DNA from: JAFAVZ01 sp036009105 | Lineage (GTDB): Bacteria > Acidobacteriota > Thermoanaerobaculia > Gp7-AA8 | Direction: 5' to 3' | NCBI GenBank assembly: GCA_036009105.1 | Contig: DASYMJ010000252.1 | Span: 1-20,699 of the forward strand | Length of the DNA stretch: 20,699 nucleotides | Shown here: one piece after another, positions 7,520 to 13,711 of the stretch | Numbering within the stretch: position 1 is the first letter of the stretch | Layout of the letters: each line of letters starts with the position of its first letter | Position numbers and translations under genes: made by a program | Notes under the pieces: model-generated | What the model was told of the DNA's origin: nothing | Databases searched by the model: none | The model's input: only the letters and a program-made list of their open reading frames with translations

Positions 7520-8177
7520 GAAACCGCGCGATCGTTTCGCGCGGCTCGGCGGCGGGGAGCAGGGCTCCTACCCAGTGATGCGTGTTCCACCTGCCGGCGC
7601 TCAGCGGCGGCAGCGTCTCGGGCGGCGGATAGGGCCACGGCGTGACGTAGTAGTAGGGCTCGGGATGGGCGGCATCACCCGGACTCATCCCCGCGCCGAT
7701 CGTCCTTTCGCCGCCGAGGGGAATGAGCGTGGCGATGTCGAAATGGTGGGGCCAGCAGCGGATGGGGCCCTCGTCCAGCTCGCGCAGCAGCTGATCCGCC
7801 GTGTCGTACAGCCGCGCGGCCTCGGCGAGTGCCGCGCGCTCGGCATGAAACGGGCCGCTCTCCCCCTGCCGCGCCAGCTCCACCTTCCGCCCCAGCAGCG
7901 CGGCGCAACGCTCCTCGTAGAACCTGAAGCCGTCCTCCAGCGTGCGCCCATCCAGCGGCAGCTGGTCGATGAGGGCATCGTCGCCGTCGAGCAACAGCAG
8001 CGTGAGGTCTGCGAAGCGCAGCCCGGAGCGGAATCGCCCCTCCACCAGCCCCTGCACCAGCCGCCCGCCCGTCCACGAAAAGCTCTCGTGGCTGAAGTCC
8101 GGCCGCGGAGGCAGCAGCGCGCGCCCGACGCCCGCCGCGACTTGAGCGGCGCGATGCAGCTGGCGGCGTGCTTCCAT
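7479..8177 (-). CDS. Conserved hypothetical protein (232 aa)
   Basis: No signal peptide or membrane helix is visible; it should be cytoplasmic. The sequence looks like a real folded protein with conserved-looking patches: the N-terminal segment HRAAQVAAGVGRALLPPRPD, LRFADLTLLLLDGDD, WPHHFDIATLIPLGG, GAGMSPGD, PYYYVTPWPYP and GRWNTHHWVGALL. The His-rich HHFD and NTHH patches and the Tyr/Trp/Pro patches suggest a ligand or metal pocket, but no known family is recognised. The start ATG is preceded by ACTAGG. The 3' end overlaps the TetR gene by 41 bp in the convergent orientation. Confidence 0.75.
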   Translation of the reverse strand: MEARRQLHRAAQVAAGVGRALLPPRPDFSHESFSWTGGRLVQGLVEGRFRSGLRFADLTLLLLDGDDALIDQLPLDGRTLEDGFRFYEERCAALLGRKVELARQGESGPFHAERAALAEAARLYDTADQLLRELDEGPIRCWPHHFDIATLIPLGGERTIGAGMSPGDAAHPEPYYYVTPWPYPPPETLPPLSAGRWNTHHWVGALLPAAEPRETIARFLSEAIAILRDSAR

Positions 8178-8339
8178 TGGCCTAGTGTAATGCTCGGCCG
8201 GCAGGTCTATCTTTACGGATGCCCATCACTCTTGAGCCGCCATCGCCGAGGCGGCGCGCGGCGCGGGCGTCATCGTCCTCGATCGCCGCTCCGAAATTAG
8301 TGGTAGGAGTTTCCATTCCTCCAGCCTCACCATAGCGGC
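8178..8339. other. Divergent intergenic region before mtnB
   Basis: 162 bp between the hypothetical gene (-) and mtnB (+). It should hold promoters for both, but no convincing -35/-10 pair was found. A weak hairpin can be drawn just before mtnB (GGAG...CTCC at about 8306-8322, flanked by TGGT/ACCA). No Shine-Dalgarno sequence precedes the mtnB ATG, and no SAM riboswitch core could be recognised. Confidence 0.4.
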
Positions 8340-9023
8340 ATGGTCAACAACGATGTCCGTGTGCTCATCTGCGACCTGGCCCGGTCGTTCTACGACCTCG
8401 GCTGGGTCAGCGGCACGGGCGGCGGCATCTGCATCCGGGACGGCGACCGCGTCGTCCTCGCGCCGAGCGGCGTGCAGAAGGAGCGGATGCGTCCCGAGCA
8501 GATGTTCAGCATGGCCCTGGACGGCTCCATCCTCGGCCGCCCGGCCGATCCGGCCCTGCGGCCATCCGAGTGCAGTTCCCTTTTCCTCAAGGCGATCAAT
8601 CTGCGCGAGGCCGGCGCCGTCATCCACAGCCACTCCCTCCACGCGGTGATGGCCACGCTGATCTATGAAAGCGAGTTCGAGATCTCCCATCTGGAGATGA
8701 TCAAAGGCATCACGGGCATGCAGTACCAGGACCGCCTGGTGGTGCCGATCATCGACAACACGGCGCGGGAGTGCGACCTGGCCGACGCGCTGGAGGAGGC
8801 GATCCTGGCCTATCCGGCCGCGCACGCGGTGCTGGTGCGCCGCCACGGCGTGTACGTGTGGGGGGAGGACTGGCTGCGGGCCAAGACGCACGCCGAGTGC
8901 TACGACTACCTGTTCCGCGCCGCCGTGGAGATGCGGCGCATGGGGATTTCCACCACTGCCCAGAGAGGTGCCGACGATGCGAGCCTATCGACTCGAAGAA
9001 CCGACGTCCGCAATCGGGCCTGA
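8340..9023 (+). CDS. mtnB: Methylthioribulose-1-phosphate dehydratase
   Basis: 227 residues, class II aldolase fold. It removes water from 5-methylthioribulose-1-phosphate in the methionine salvage pathway. Signatures: FYDLGWVSGTGGGICIR (17-33) and LAPSGVQKERM (40-50). The residues expected for zinc and catalysis in the human enzyme APIP can all be matched: C78 in PSECSSLF, H96 and H98 in IHSHS, E119 in HLEMIKGI and H169 in RRHG. The HxEMIKGI block is typical of the APIP-like type. The last ~20 residues after MRRMGIS are poorly conserved and overlap the mtnD gene by 47 bp in another frame. No ribosome site precedes the ATG. Confidence 0.93.
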   Translation: MVNNDVRVLICDLARSFYDLGWVSGTGGGICIRDGDRVVLAPSGVQKERMRPEQMFSMALDGSILGRPADPALRPSECSSLFLKAINLREAGAVIHSHSLHAVMATLIYESEFEISHLEMIKGITGMQYQDRLVVPIIDNTARECDLADALEEAILAYPAAHAVLVRRHGVYVWGEDWLRAKTHAECYDYLFRAAVEMRRMGISTTAQRGADDASLSTRRTDVRNRA

Positions 9024-9417
9024 CGAGCTGGCCCGGCGCGGCGTGCTGTCCTGGAACATGCCCGCCGAAGAAGCCGCGCGCGCGGCGCTCCTCGACGCCG
9101 TCAAGCGCGAGCACGGCTACGTCGACCAGGACTTCGTGGAGCTGAAGCCGGAGATGGAGAACCTGGAGGCGATCTGCGCGAAGTTCGACCAGGAGCATTA
9201 CCACACCGAGGATGAGGTGCGGATGGTGGTGGAGGGGGATGGCATCTTCGACGTGCGCGACGAAGGCGACCAGTGGATCCGCATCGAGGTGACGCGGGGG
9301 GACATGATCGTGATCCCGGCGCGCAAGTACCACCGCTTCCTGCTCACCGACCGCAAGCACATCCGCTGCATGCGCCTGTTCGCGAACCACGAGGGCTGGT
9401 CGCCGTTGTACCGGTGA
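8977..9417 (+). CDS. mtnD: Acireductone dioxygenase
   Basis: 146 residues from the ATG at 8977, preceded by AGAGAGG at a good distance; an in-frame GTG lies at 8968. It is a cupin enzyme that cleaves acireductone to formate and the keto-acid precursor of methionine (Fe form) or to off-pathway products (Ni form). Metal ligands are seen as H74, H76 and E80 in HYHTEDEVR, and H119 in KYHRF. The run DVRDEGDQWIRIEVTRGDM is very like the eukaryotic ADI1 type and unlike the Klebsiella type. It overlaps mtnB by 47 bp, so the two are co-translated. The enolase-phosphatase step between them is not encoded nearby. Confidence 0.94.
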   Translation: MRAYRLEEPTSAIGPDELARRGVLSWNMPAEEAARAALLDAVKREHGYVDQDFVELKPEMENLEAICAKFDQEHYHTEDEVRMVVEGDGIFDVRDEGDQWIRIEVTRGDMIVIPARKYHRFLLTDRKHIRCMRLFANHEGWSPLYR

Positions 9418-9418
9418 G

Positions 9419-9494
9419 GCGATCGGCGATCAGCGATCAGCGATCAGGAGGACGAATGGCCATCCTCTCCCGTTCTCCTGCTCGCTGCTCGCCG
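9419..9494. repeat. Palindromic repeat (family 1), copy A
   Basis: The left arm, 9419-9450, is built on the 7-base unit GATCAGC and is identical over 32 bases to 13562-13593. The right arm, 9475-9494, matches the right arm of copy B (13626-13645) at 18 of 20 positions, with GAT changed to GCT in both repeated units. The loops of the two copies differ. It fills the convergent gap between mtnD and the DinB gene, where a bidirectional hairpin could end both transcripts; no T-tract is present. Confidence 0.75.
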
Positions 9495-9505
9495 CCTGCC
9501 GCTCG

Positions 9506-10024
9506 CTAAGCGGACACCGCCCGGGCCACCCGCTCCAGCTGATCGCGGTGCACCAGGTCGTGGCCGGCCATCAGACGCAGCATGTAGCCGACCGACTCGC
9601 CGCCGCGCTCCTCGTGCACGCCGTAGCGGGCGAGCTGCGCGCTGTCGAGCGTGCGGGCCAGGCGCAGGTTGCTCTCCCGCAGCACGTCGAACTGGTGGAG
9701 CACGTCCGCCAGGCGGGCCTCGCGGTAGCGCAGCATCGAGGCCCAGAGGTCCTGATCGTAAGCCACGATCGGCGGCTGATCGTGGGCGAGCATCATCCGG
9801 ATGCGGAAGCCGGTGACCAGGTCGCTGTCCGCGAGATGATGCGCGATCTCCAGCATCGACCATTTGCCGGGCCGCTCCGGCAGGCGGATCGCGTCATCCA
9901 GCATGCCGTCGAACAACGCGCGGATGGCGGCGCCGGAATTGGCCAGCACTTCCAGCGGGTCGTCGGCCCCCAGACGGTTCAGCAGACTCTGCGCGTATTC
10001 CCCGGGCACATCGATTTTCGTCAT
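9506..10024 (-). CDS. DinB/YfiT-like putative metal-dependent protein
   Basis: 172 residues, the normal size of the DinB-like four-helix bundle superfamily. Helix signatures are visible: KWSMLEIAHHLADSD with H62/H63, and GHDLVHRDQLERV with H155 and H159; these His residues form the metal site in the family. Members include thiol-S-transferases such as bacillithiol and mycothiol transferases as well as proteins of unknown role; the thiol or substrate here is unknown. The ATG at 10024 lacks a clear ribosome site. The gene stands alone, convergent with mtnD and downstream of the toxin-antitoxin pair. Confidence 0.85.
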   Translation of the reverse strand: MTKIDVPGEYAQSLLNRLGADDPLEVLANSGAAIRALFDGMLDDAIRLPERPGKWSMLEIAHHLADSDLVTGFRIRMMLAHDQPPIVAYDQDLWASMLRYREARLADVLHQFDVLRESNLRLARTLDSAQLARYGVHEERGGESVGYMLRLMAGHDLVHRDQLERVARAVSA

Positions 10025-10258
10025 GCGTAAATCGTACGCTACGTCCTACGCGCCGTTGACCCCCGCGGTGCCGCCATCCCCTCCGTTCCCGGCCGGGATT
10101 CGACGCGCTTCGCCAGATCGCTGGAAGGCCGCAACCTCGGCGGCACGGTGACCGACCCGCGCTTCAAGCTCGCTTCGCTCAGCGCCGCCTCATGCCATCT
10201 TCCTGCAGATCGGCCAGATGAAGTGGTCAGCGCGCAGTTGATGATGATGTGAGGGGTG
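10025..10258. other. Intergenic stretch without a recognisable gene
   Basis: 234 bp between the DinB gene and the toxin gene, on the upstream side of DinB. Short open frames exist in all three plus-strand frames but none has a start or a recognisable domain. Pieces such as GRNLGGTVTDPRF (one frame) and IFLQIGQMKW (another frame) have a protein-like look and may be a frameshifted remnant of an older gene. Nothing else was identified. Confidence 0.4.
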
Positions 10259-10513
10259 CTACGAACCGATGATATGGTCGTAATCCGCGTGGGAGCCGAT
10301 CCAGCCCCACAACATGCCGTCGGCTACTTCAGTCGCCAGCGCGCGGTAGCGGCGGCCGACGCGAATGGACCAGTAGTTGCCAACCTTCTTGAAATGCAAT
10401 GAAGGGTGGCGCGGATCGATCTTCAACAACTCGTAGTTTTCGCGGGCGAGATCCTGAATGTCGGCCGGCAGATCATTGAAGAACTGCCAGAACTCAGGAC
10501 TGGTGAGAGTGAT
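10259..10513 (-). CDS. RelE/ParE-type toxin lacking a standard start codon
   Basis: 84 codons read continuously from directly after the antitoxin stop to a TAG at 10259-10261. The protein has the family pattern ITLTSPEFWQFF, LPADIQDLAR, DPRHPSLHFKKVGNYWSIRVG, RRYRALA and the end WGWIGSHADYDHII, all typical of small RelE/ParE/HigB-like toxins, many of which cleave mRNA at the ribosome. Family members usually start with Met at the place where ATC is found here. No ATG, GTG or TTG occurs in frame before codon 29. Either ATC is used as a rare start, the antitoxin UGA is read through in the same frame, or the toxin is silenced by mutation. Confidence 0.75.
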   Translation of the reverse strand: MTLTSPEFWQFFNDLPADIQDLARENYELLKIDPRHPSLHFKKVGNYWSIRVGRRYRALATEVADGMLWGWIGSHADYDHIIGS

Positions 10514-10708
10514 TCAAAGCTTCGTGCTCTTACCGGCCGCGTGATCCGCACGTGCCTTCTCGAACAGCTTGTCCAATTTCCTGGAGTCCTGCTCGATCTG
10601 CCGGTCCCACTCCGCCCAGTCATGCTCCAGCAGCCAGTCGCGAAGCTCGGCGAGCTCCGTCCGGGACAGGCTCTTGATCTGTTCCTCGATGGCTTGAACC
10701 CTGGTCAT
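10514..10708 (-). CDS. Type II antitoxin (small acidic helical protein)
   Basis: 64 residues, charged and predicted helical: an N-terminal VQAIEEQIKSLSRTELAELRDWL helix pair, the HDWAEWDRQIEQDS block, and a C-terminal LDKLFEKARADHAAGKSTKL tail. This pattern (DWxxWDxQIexD...KLD.L..EA...aG) is familiar from small antitoxins found directly upstream of RelE/ParE-type toxins. The tail would bind and mask the toxin. The stop TGA is directly followed by the toxin frame. A TAAAAT element lies 13 bp before the ATG. Confidence 0.75.
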   Translation of the reverse strand: MTRVQAIEEQIKSLSRTELAELRDWLLEHDWAEWDRQIEQDSRKLDKLFEKARADHAAGKSTKL

Positions 10709-10720
10709 GGCACGAGCCGG

Positions 10721-10726
10721 ATTTTA
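10721..10726 (-). promoter_or_regulatory. Possible -10 box of the toxin-antitoxin operon
   Basis: On the minus strand TAAAAT (5/6 match to TATAAT) sits 13 bp before the antitoxin ATG, in otherwise GC-rich sequence. No good -35 match lies at 16-18 bp spacing (GGAATG at 17 bp), so the promoter call is tentative. Confidence 0.35.
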
Positions 10727-10822
10727 GCGCATCACCCCGAGCACATTCCGTCCGTCACGCACTCCACGTCCGGCGGCAACGCGCGCCAGGAGGGGATCAC
10801 CGCGAGAGCGAGCGCGCTCAAA

Positions 10823-12844
10823 TCACCACACCGAACACCTCGTCGCCGCCGGCCGCACCATCTCCGCGTCCGCCGGGCAGCCGAACGTCTGCGCGAACTC
10901 CGGCAGGTTGGAGAGCGGGCCGATCACGCGGTACTTGGCCACCGGATGCGGATCGCCCTGCACCATCATGCGCTGCGTCTCCTGGCGGGTCTCGTCGCCG
11001 CGGAACTGGCCCCAGGCGATGAAGAACTGCTGCTCCGGCGTCAGGCCGTCGATCGTCTGGGCCGGCTTGGTCTGCCGCGCCTTCTGGAACGCCAGCCACG
11101 CGATCTTCGCGCCGGCCAGGTCGCCGATCGACTCGCCCAGCACCAGCTTGCCGTTGTGATGGATGCCCGGCTCGATGAAGTAGCCCTCGAACTGGTTGGC
11201 CACGCACGCCGTGCGCTCCTGGAAGCGCTTGAGGTCTTCGGCCGTCCACCAGTTGTGCAGACGGCCCTGGGCGTCGTACTGCGCGCCCTGGTCGTCGAAG
11301 CCGTGGCTGATCTCGTGGCCGATCACGACGCCGATCGAGCCGTAGTTCACCGCGTCGGCGGCATGCACGTCGAACGCGGGCGGCGTGAGGATGCCGGCCG
11401 GAAAAACGATCTCGTTGAGCAGCGGGTTGTAGTACGCGTTCGAGGTCGGCGGCGTCATGCCCCACCGGCCGCGCTCCACCGGCTTGCCGATCTGGGTGCG
11501 GTCGTCGGCCGTGGCGAACTTCAGGCCGGCCATCACGTTCTGCAGATGCGACGCGGGGGTGATGGTGACGCTGCTGTAGTCCTTCCAAGTGTCGGGATAG
11601 CCGACCTTCGGATTGAAGGTGGCGAGCTTCTCCAGCGCCTTCGCCTTCGTCTCCGGACTCATCCAGTCGAGGCCGCGGATGGTGTCCCCCATCGCCGCCA
11701 GGAGGTTCTTCACCATGTCCTGCATGCGCGCCTTCGCCTCGGCCGGGAAGTAGCGCTCCACGTACCGCCGCCCCAGGGCTTCGCCGAGGAGGAGGTCGTC
11801 CGCTTCGACGCAGCGCTTCCAGCGCGGCTTCATCTCCTTCGAGCCGGCCAGGTACTGCCCGTAGAACGCGAAGTCCTGCTCGGCGAGGGAGGAGGAGAGA
11901 TATTGCGCGGCGTTGTTGAGCACATTCCAGGCGAAGTATGTCCGCCAGGTGCTCACCGGCGTGGAGCGCAGCTCCTTCTCCACCGCGCCCATGAAGTCCG
12001 GCTGATCGATGTTGAGCTCGTCCTTCGGGATGCCGGCCTGCTCGAGGTAGCGGTTCCAGTCGAAGTGCGGCGTCATCTTCTGCAGCGCGGCCACGGTGTG
12101 CTTATGGTCGGTCTGCGCCGGATCGCGCAGCGCCACGCGCCCGAGCTGCGCCTCGGCCAGCCGCTTCTCCAGATCGAAGACCGTTTTGGCGCCGCTCTTC
12201 GATGCGGCCGGCGTCCAGCCGGCAAGCTGGAACATCTTCGCCACGTGCTCGACGTACTTTGTGCGCGCCTCGGCGAAGCGCTTCTCCGGCTTGAGGTAGT
12301 AGTCGCGGTCGGGGAGGCCGAGGCCGGAGGCGAAGACACGGGCGATGACCATGCCGGGGTTGTGGTTGTCCGGCGAGGAGGTGACGCCGAACGGCGCATT
12401 GATCTGCAGCTCGTGCAGCCGGGCGATCATCTTCTGCACGCCGTCGTTGGACTTGATGGCGGCGATGTCGTTCAGCAGGGGGCGGATCGGCTTGACGCCC
12501 AGGGCGTCGATGCGCTTCTGGTCCATGCAGGCGCCGTAGAAGTCGCTGATCTGCTGGTCGACGGAGCCGGCCGGCCAGTCGTGTCGCCGGGAGACGTCGT
12601 CGAGCAGCGTGCGCAGCTGCTCCTTGCTCTGCTCGCCCGCGGCCCAGCGCCGGCTCCAGCGCTGCATGGAAGGGGGGATGGGGTTCGCCTCGCGCCACGC
12701 GCCGTTCGCGTAGTCGAAGAAGTTGGTGCAGGCGTTCGCCTTCTGGTTGATGTCCTCGATGTAGACGCCGCGCTCGGGCGTCGCTGTCTGGGCGGAGAGC
12801 GAGGCGGCGGCGAAGAGAAGCAGAGCGATCGACGTCTTGCGCAT
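10823..12844 (-). CDS. Secreted M13-family zinc metallopeptidase (neprilysin/PepO-like)
   Basis: 673 residues, the usual full length. A signal peptide (MRKTSIALLLFAAASLSAQ) is followed by the M13 N-terminal domain, starting with NACTNFFDYANGAW. The catalytic region shows NAYYNP (substrate binding), the zinc motif HEISH near residue 510 and, 61 residues after its first His, the third zinc ligand in GESIGDLAG. The C terminus has the conserved pattern PEFAQTFGCPADAEMVRP...VW. Such enzymes cleave peptides in the periplasm or outside the cell; they are abundant in Acidobacteriota. The GNAT gene lies 21 bp upstream on the same strand, so the two are probably co-transcribed. All key residues appear intact. 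Confidence 0.96.
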   Translation of the reverse strand: MRKTSIALLLFAAASLSAQTATPERGVYIEDINQKANACTNFFDYANGAWREANPIPPSMQRWSRRWAAGEQSKEQLRTLLDDVSRRHDWPAGSVDQQISDFYGACMDQKRIDALGVKPIRPLLNDIAAIKSNDGVQKMIARLHELQINAPFGVTSSPDNHNPGMVIARVFASGLGLPDRDYYLKPEKRFAEARTKYVEHVAKMFQLAGWTPAASKSGAKTVFDLEKRLAEAQLGRVALRDPAQTDHKHTVAALQKMTPHFDWNRYLEQAGIPKDELNIDQPDFMGAVEKELRSTPVSTWRTYFAWNVLNNAAQYLSSSLAEQDFAFYGQYLAGSKEMKPRWKRCVEADDLLLGEALGRRYVERYFPAEAKARMQDMVKNLLAAMGDTIRGLDWMSPETKAKALEKLATFNPKVGYPDTWKDYSSVTITPASHLQNVMAGLKFATADDRTQIGKPVERGRWGMTPPTSNAYYNPLLNEIVFPAGILTPPAFDVHAADAVNYGSIGVVIGHEISHGFDDQGAQYDAQGRLHNWWTAEDLKRFQERTACVANQFEGYFIEPGIHHNGKLVLGESIGDLAGAKIAWLAFQKARQTKPAQTIDGLTPEQQFFIAWGQFRGDETRQETQRMMVQGDPHPVAKYRVIGPLSNLPEFAQTFGCPADAEMVRPAATRCSVW

Positions 12845-12865
12845 GGGCGCGAGTATACGAAGGAG

Positions 12866-13396
12866 TCAGCCTGGCGCGCCGTTACGAAAAAACAGATCGA
12901 CGACGATTTCCGGTTTGCGGTGGCCCAGCTCGGTGCCGGTGTACGTCCTGTCGTACTCCATCCCCAGCCGCTTCACGACCGCTTTCGACGCCTCGTTCGC
13001 CACGTCGATGATGGCCACCACGCGCGGACGCTGCAGCGTCTCGAGGACGTGCCGCATCGCCGCGCCGCCCGCCTCCGTGGCGTACCCCCGCCCCCACACC
13101 TCCCGGGCCAGCCACCACCCGATCTCCAGGTCGCCCGTCGTGCCGAGCGGCTGTGTTCCGGCGATCCCGACCAGCTTCCCGGAGGCCTTCTCGATGAGCG
13201 CCCCCATGCAGAGATCGAGCTCTCTCACCTGCCGCCCCTGGCGCGCGAACCATTCGTCGACTTCCGCTTCGCTGTACGGCTGCCCGCCATGCACGTAGCG
13301 CATGACCTCCGGGTCGTACGTCAGCGCGGTGAATGCGGCCCGGTCCTCGGGCGTCCAGGGGCGGATGGAGAGGCGCTCGGTTTCGAGGTGGAACAT
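12866..13396 (-). CDS. GNAT-family N-acetyltransferase (RimJ/RimL-like)
   Basis: 176 residues. It begins with the typical LETERLSIRPWTPEDRAAF strand-helix unit and contains LVGIAGTQPL, then motif A with the acetyl-CoA pyrophosphate loop in VWGRGYATEA, and the C-terminal NEASKAVVKRLGM block. This is the pattern of the RimJ/RimL-type branch, which acetylates amino groups of proteins or small molecules; the acceptor cannot be predicted. It lies 21 bp upstream of the M13 peptidase gene in the same direction. Confidence 0.92.
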   Translation of the reverse strand: MFHLETERLSIRPWTPEDRAAFTALTYDPEVMRYVHGGQPYSEAEVDEWFARQGRQVRELDLCMGALIEKASGKLVGIAGTQPLGTTGDLEIGWWLAREVWGRGYATEAGGAAMRHVLETLQRPRVVAIIDVANEASKAVVKRLGMEYDRTYTGTELGHRKPEIVVDLFFRNGAPG

Positions 13397-13435
13397 GGGG
13401 GCGAAGGATAGCGCAGGGGATAGACTTCCAATCGT

Positions 13436-13639
13436 ATGTCCGACGGCGCCTACGCCCTGGTCCTGGCCTTAACCTGCCTCGCCTACGTCGCCGTCTTGTT
13501 TCTCCGGTGGCGGAGGGCGGCGGGGAGTCGGTCTTTCGTGCGCGCGAAGTCCCTCAGGGGAGCGATCGGCGATCAGCGATCAGCGATCAGGAGAACCTTG
13601 GCGCGTGGCGAGAAGGTCGCTCGTCCTCCTGATCGCTGA
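13436..13639 (+). CDS. Doubtful small membrane protein with repeat-derived tail
   Basis: 67 codons from an ATG at 13436. Residues 6-27 (YALVLALTCLAYVAVLFLRWRR) make one convincing transmembrane helix with a positive flank, as in small accessory membrane proteins. From about residue 43 the frame runs through copy B of the palindromic repeat (GAIGDQRSAIRR...) and its stop lies in the right arm. Upstream there is only a distant AGGGGAT. It may be a true small gene whose original end was replaced by the repeat, or chance. No family recognised. Confidence 0.35.
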   Translation: MSDGAYALVLALTCLAYVAVLFLRWRRAAGSRSFVRAKSLRGAIGDQRSAIRRTLARGEKVARPPDR

Positions 13640-13650
13640 TCGCCGATCGC
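13562..13650. repeat. Palindromic repeat (family 1), copy B
   Basis: The left arm 13562-13593 equals copy A exactly over 32 bases. The right arm 13625-13650 is the reverse complement of the left arm minus one 7-base GATCAGC unit, giving a near-perfect long hairpin around a 31-base loop, which itself has an ACCTT/AAGGT stem. It lies in the region between the GNAT gene (-) and the secreted protein gene (+), overlapping the end of the small reading frame at 13436. Confidence 0.8.
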
Positions 13651-13711
13651 CGCCGGCTGTCAAGTACCCAGCGCACACCCTCCGGCCCACCCGCGCTCCA
13701 CAATCGCCCCG

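Noticed and set aside
8178..8339. Possible SAM riboswitch before mtnB
   Set aside because: Methionine-salvage context made this worth checking, but no conserved core of a known SAM riboswitch class could be recognised; only a weak hairpin is present.
9419..9450. CRISPR-like or simple tandem repeat
   Set aside because: The 7-base units are adjacent with no spacers, and the whole has an inverted partner arm, which fits a palindromic repeat and not a CRISPR array.
10058..10250. Degraded gene fragment between DinB and the toxin
   Set aside because: Protein-like pieces appear in two different frames but are too short to name a family; left as unassigned sequence.
10406..13411. A plus-strand open frame of about 1000 codons opposite the M13 peptidase and GNAT genes
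   Set aside because: It is rich in Arg, His, Val and Leu with no domain, lies antisense to two well-supported genes and the toxin-antitoxin pair, and is the usual artefact of high GC.
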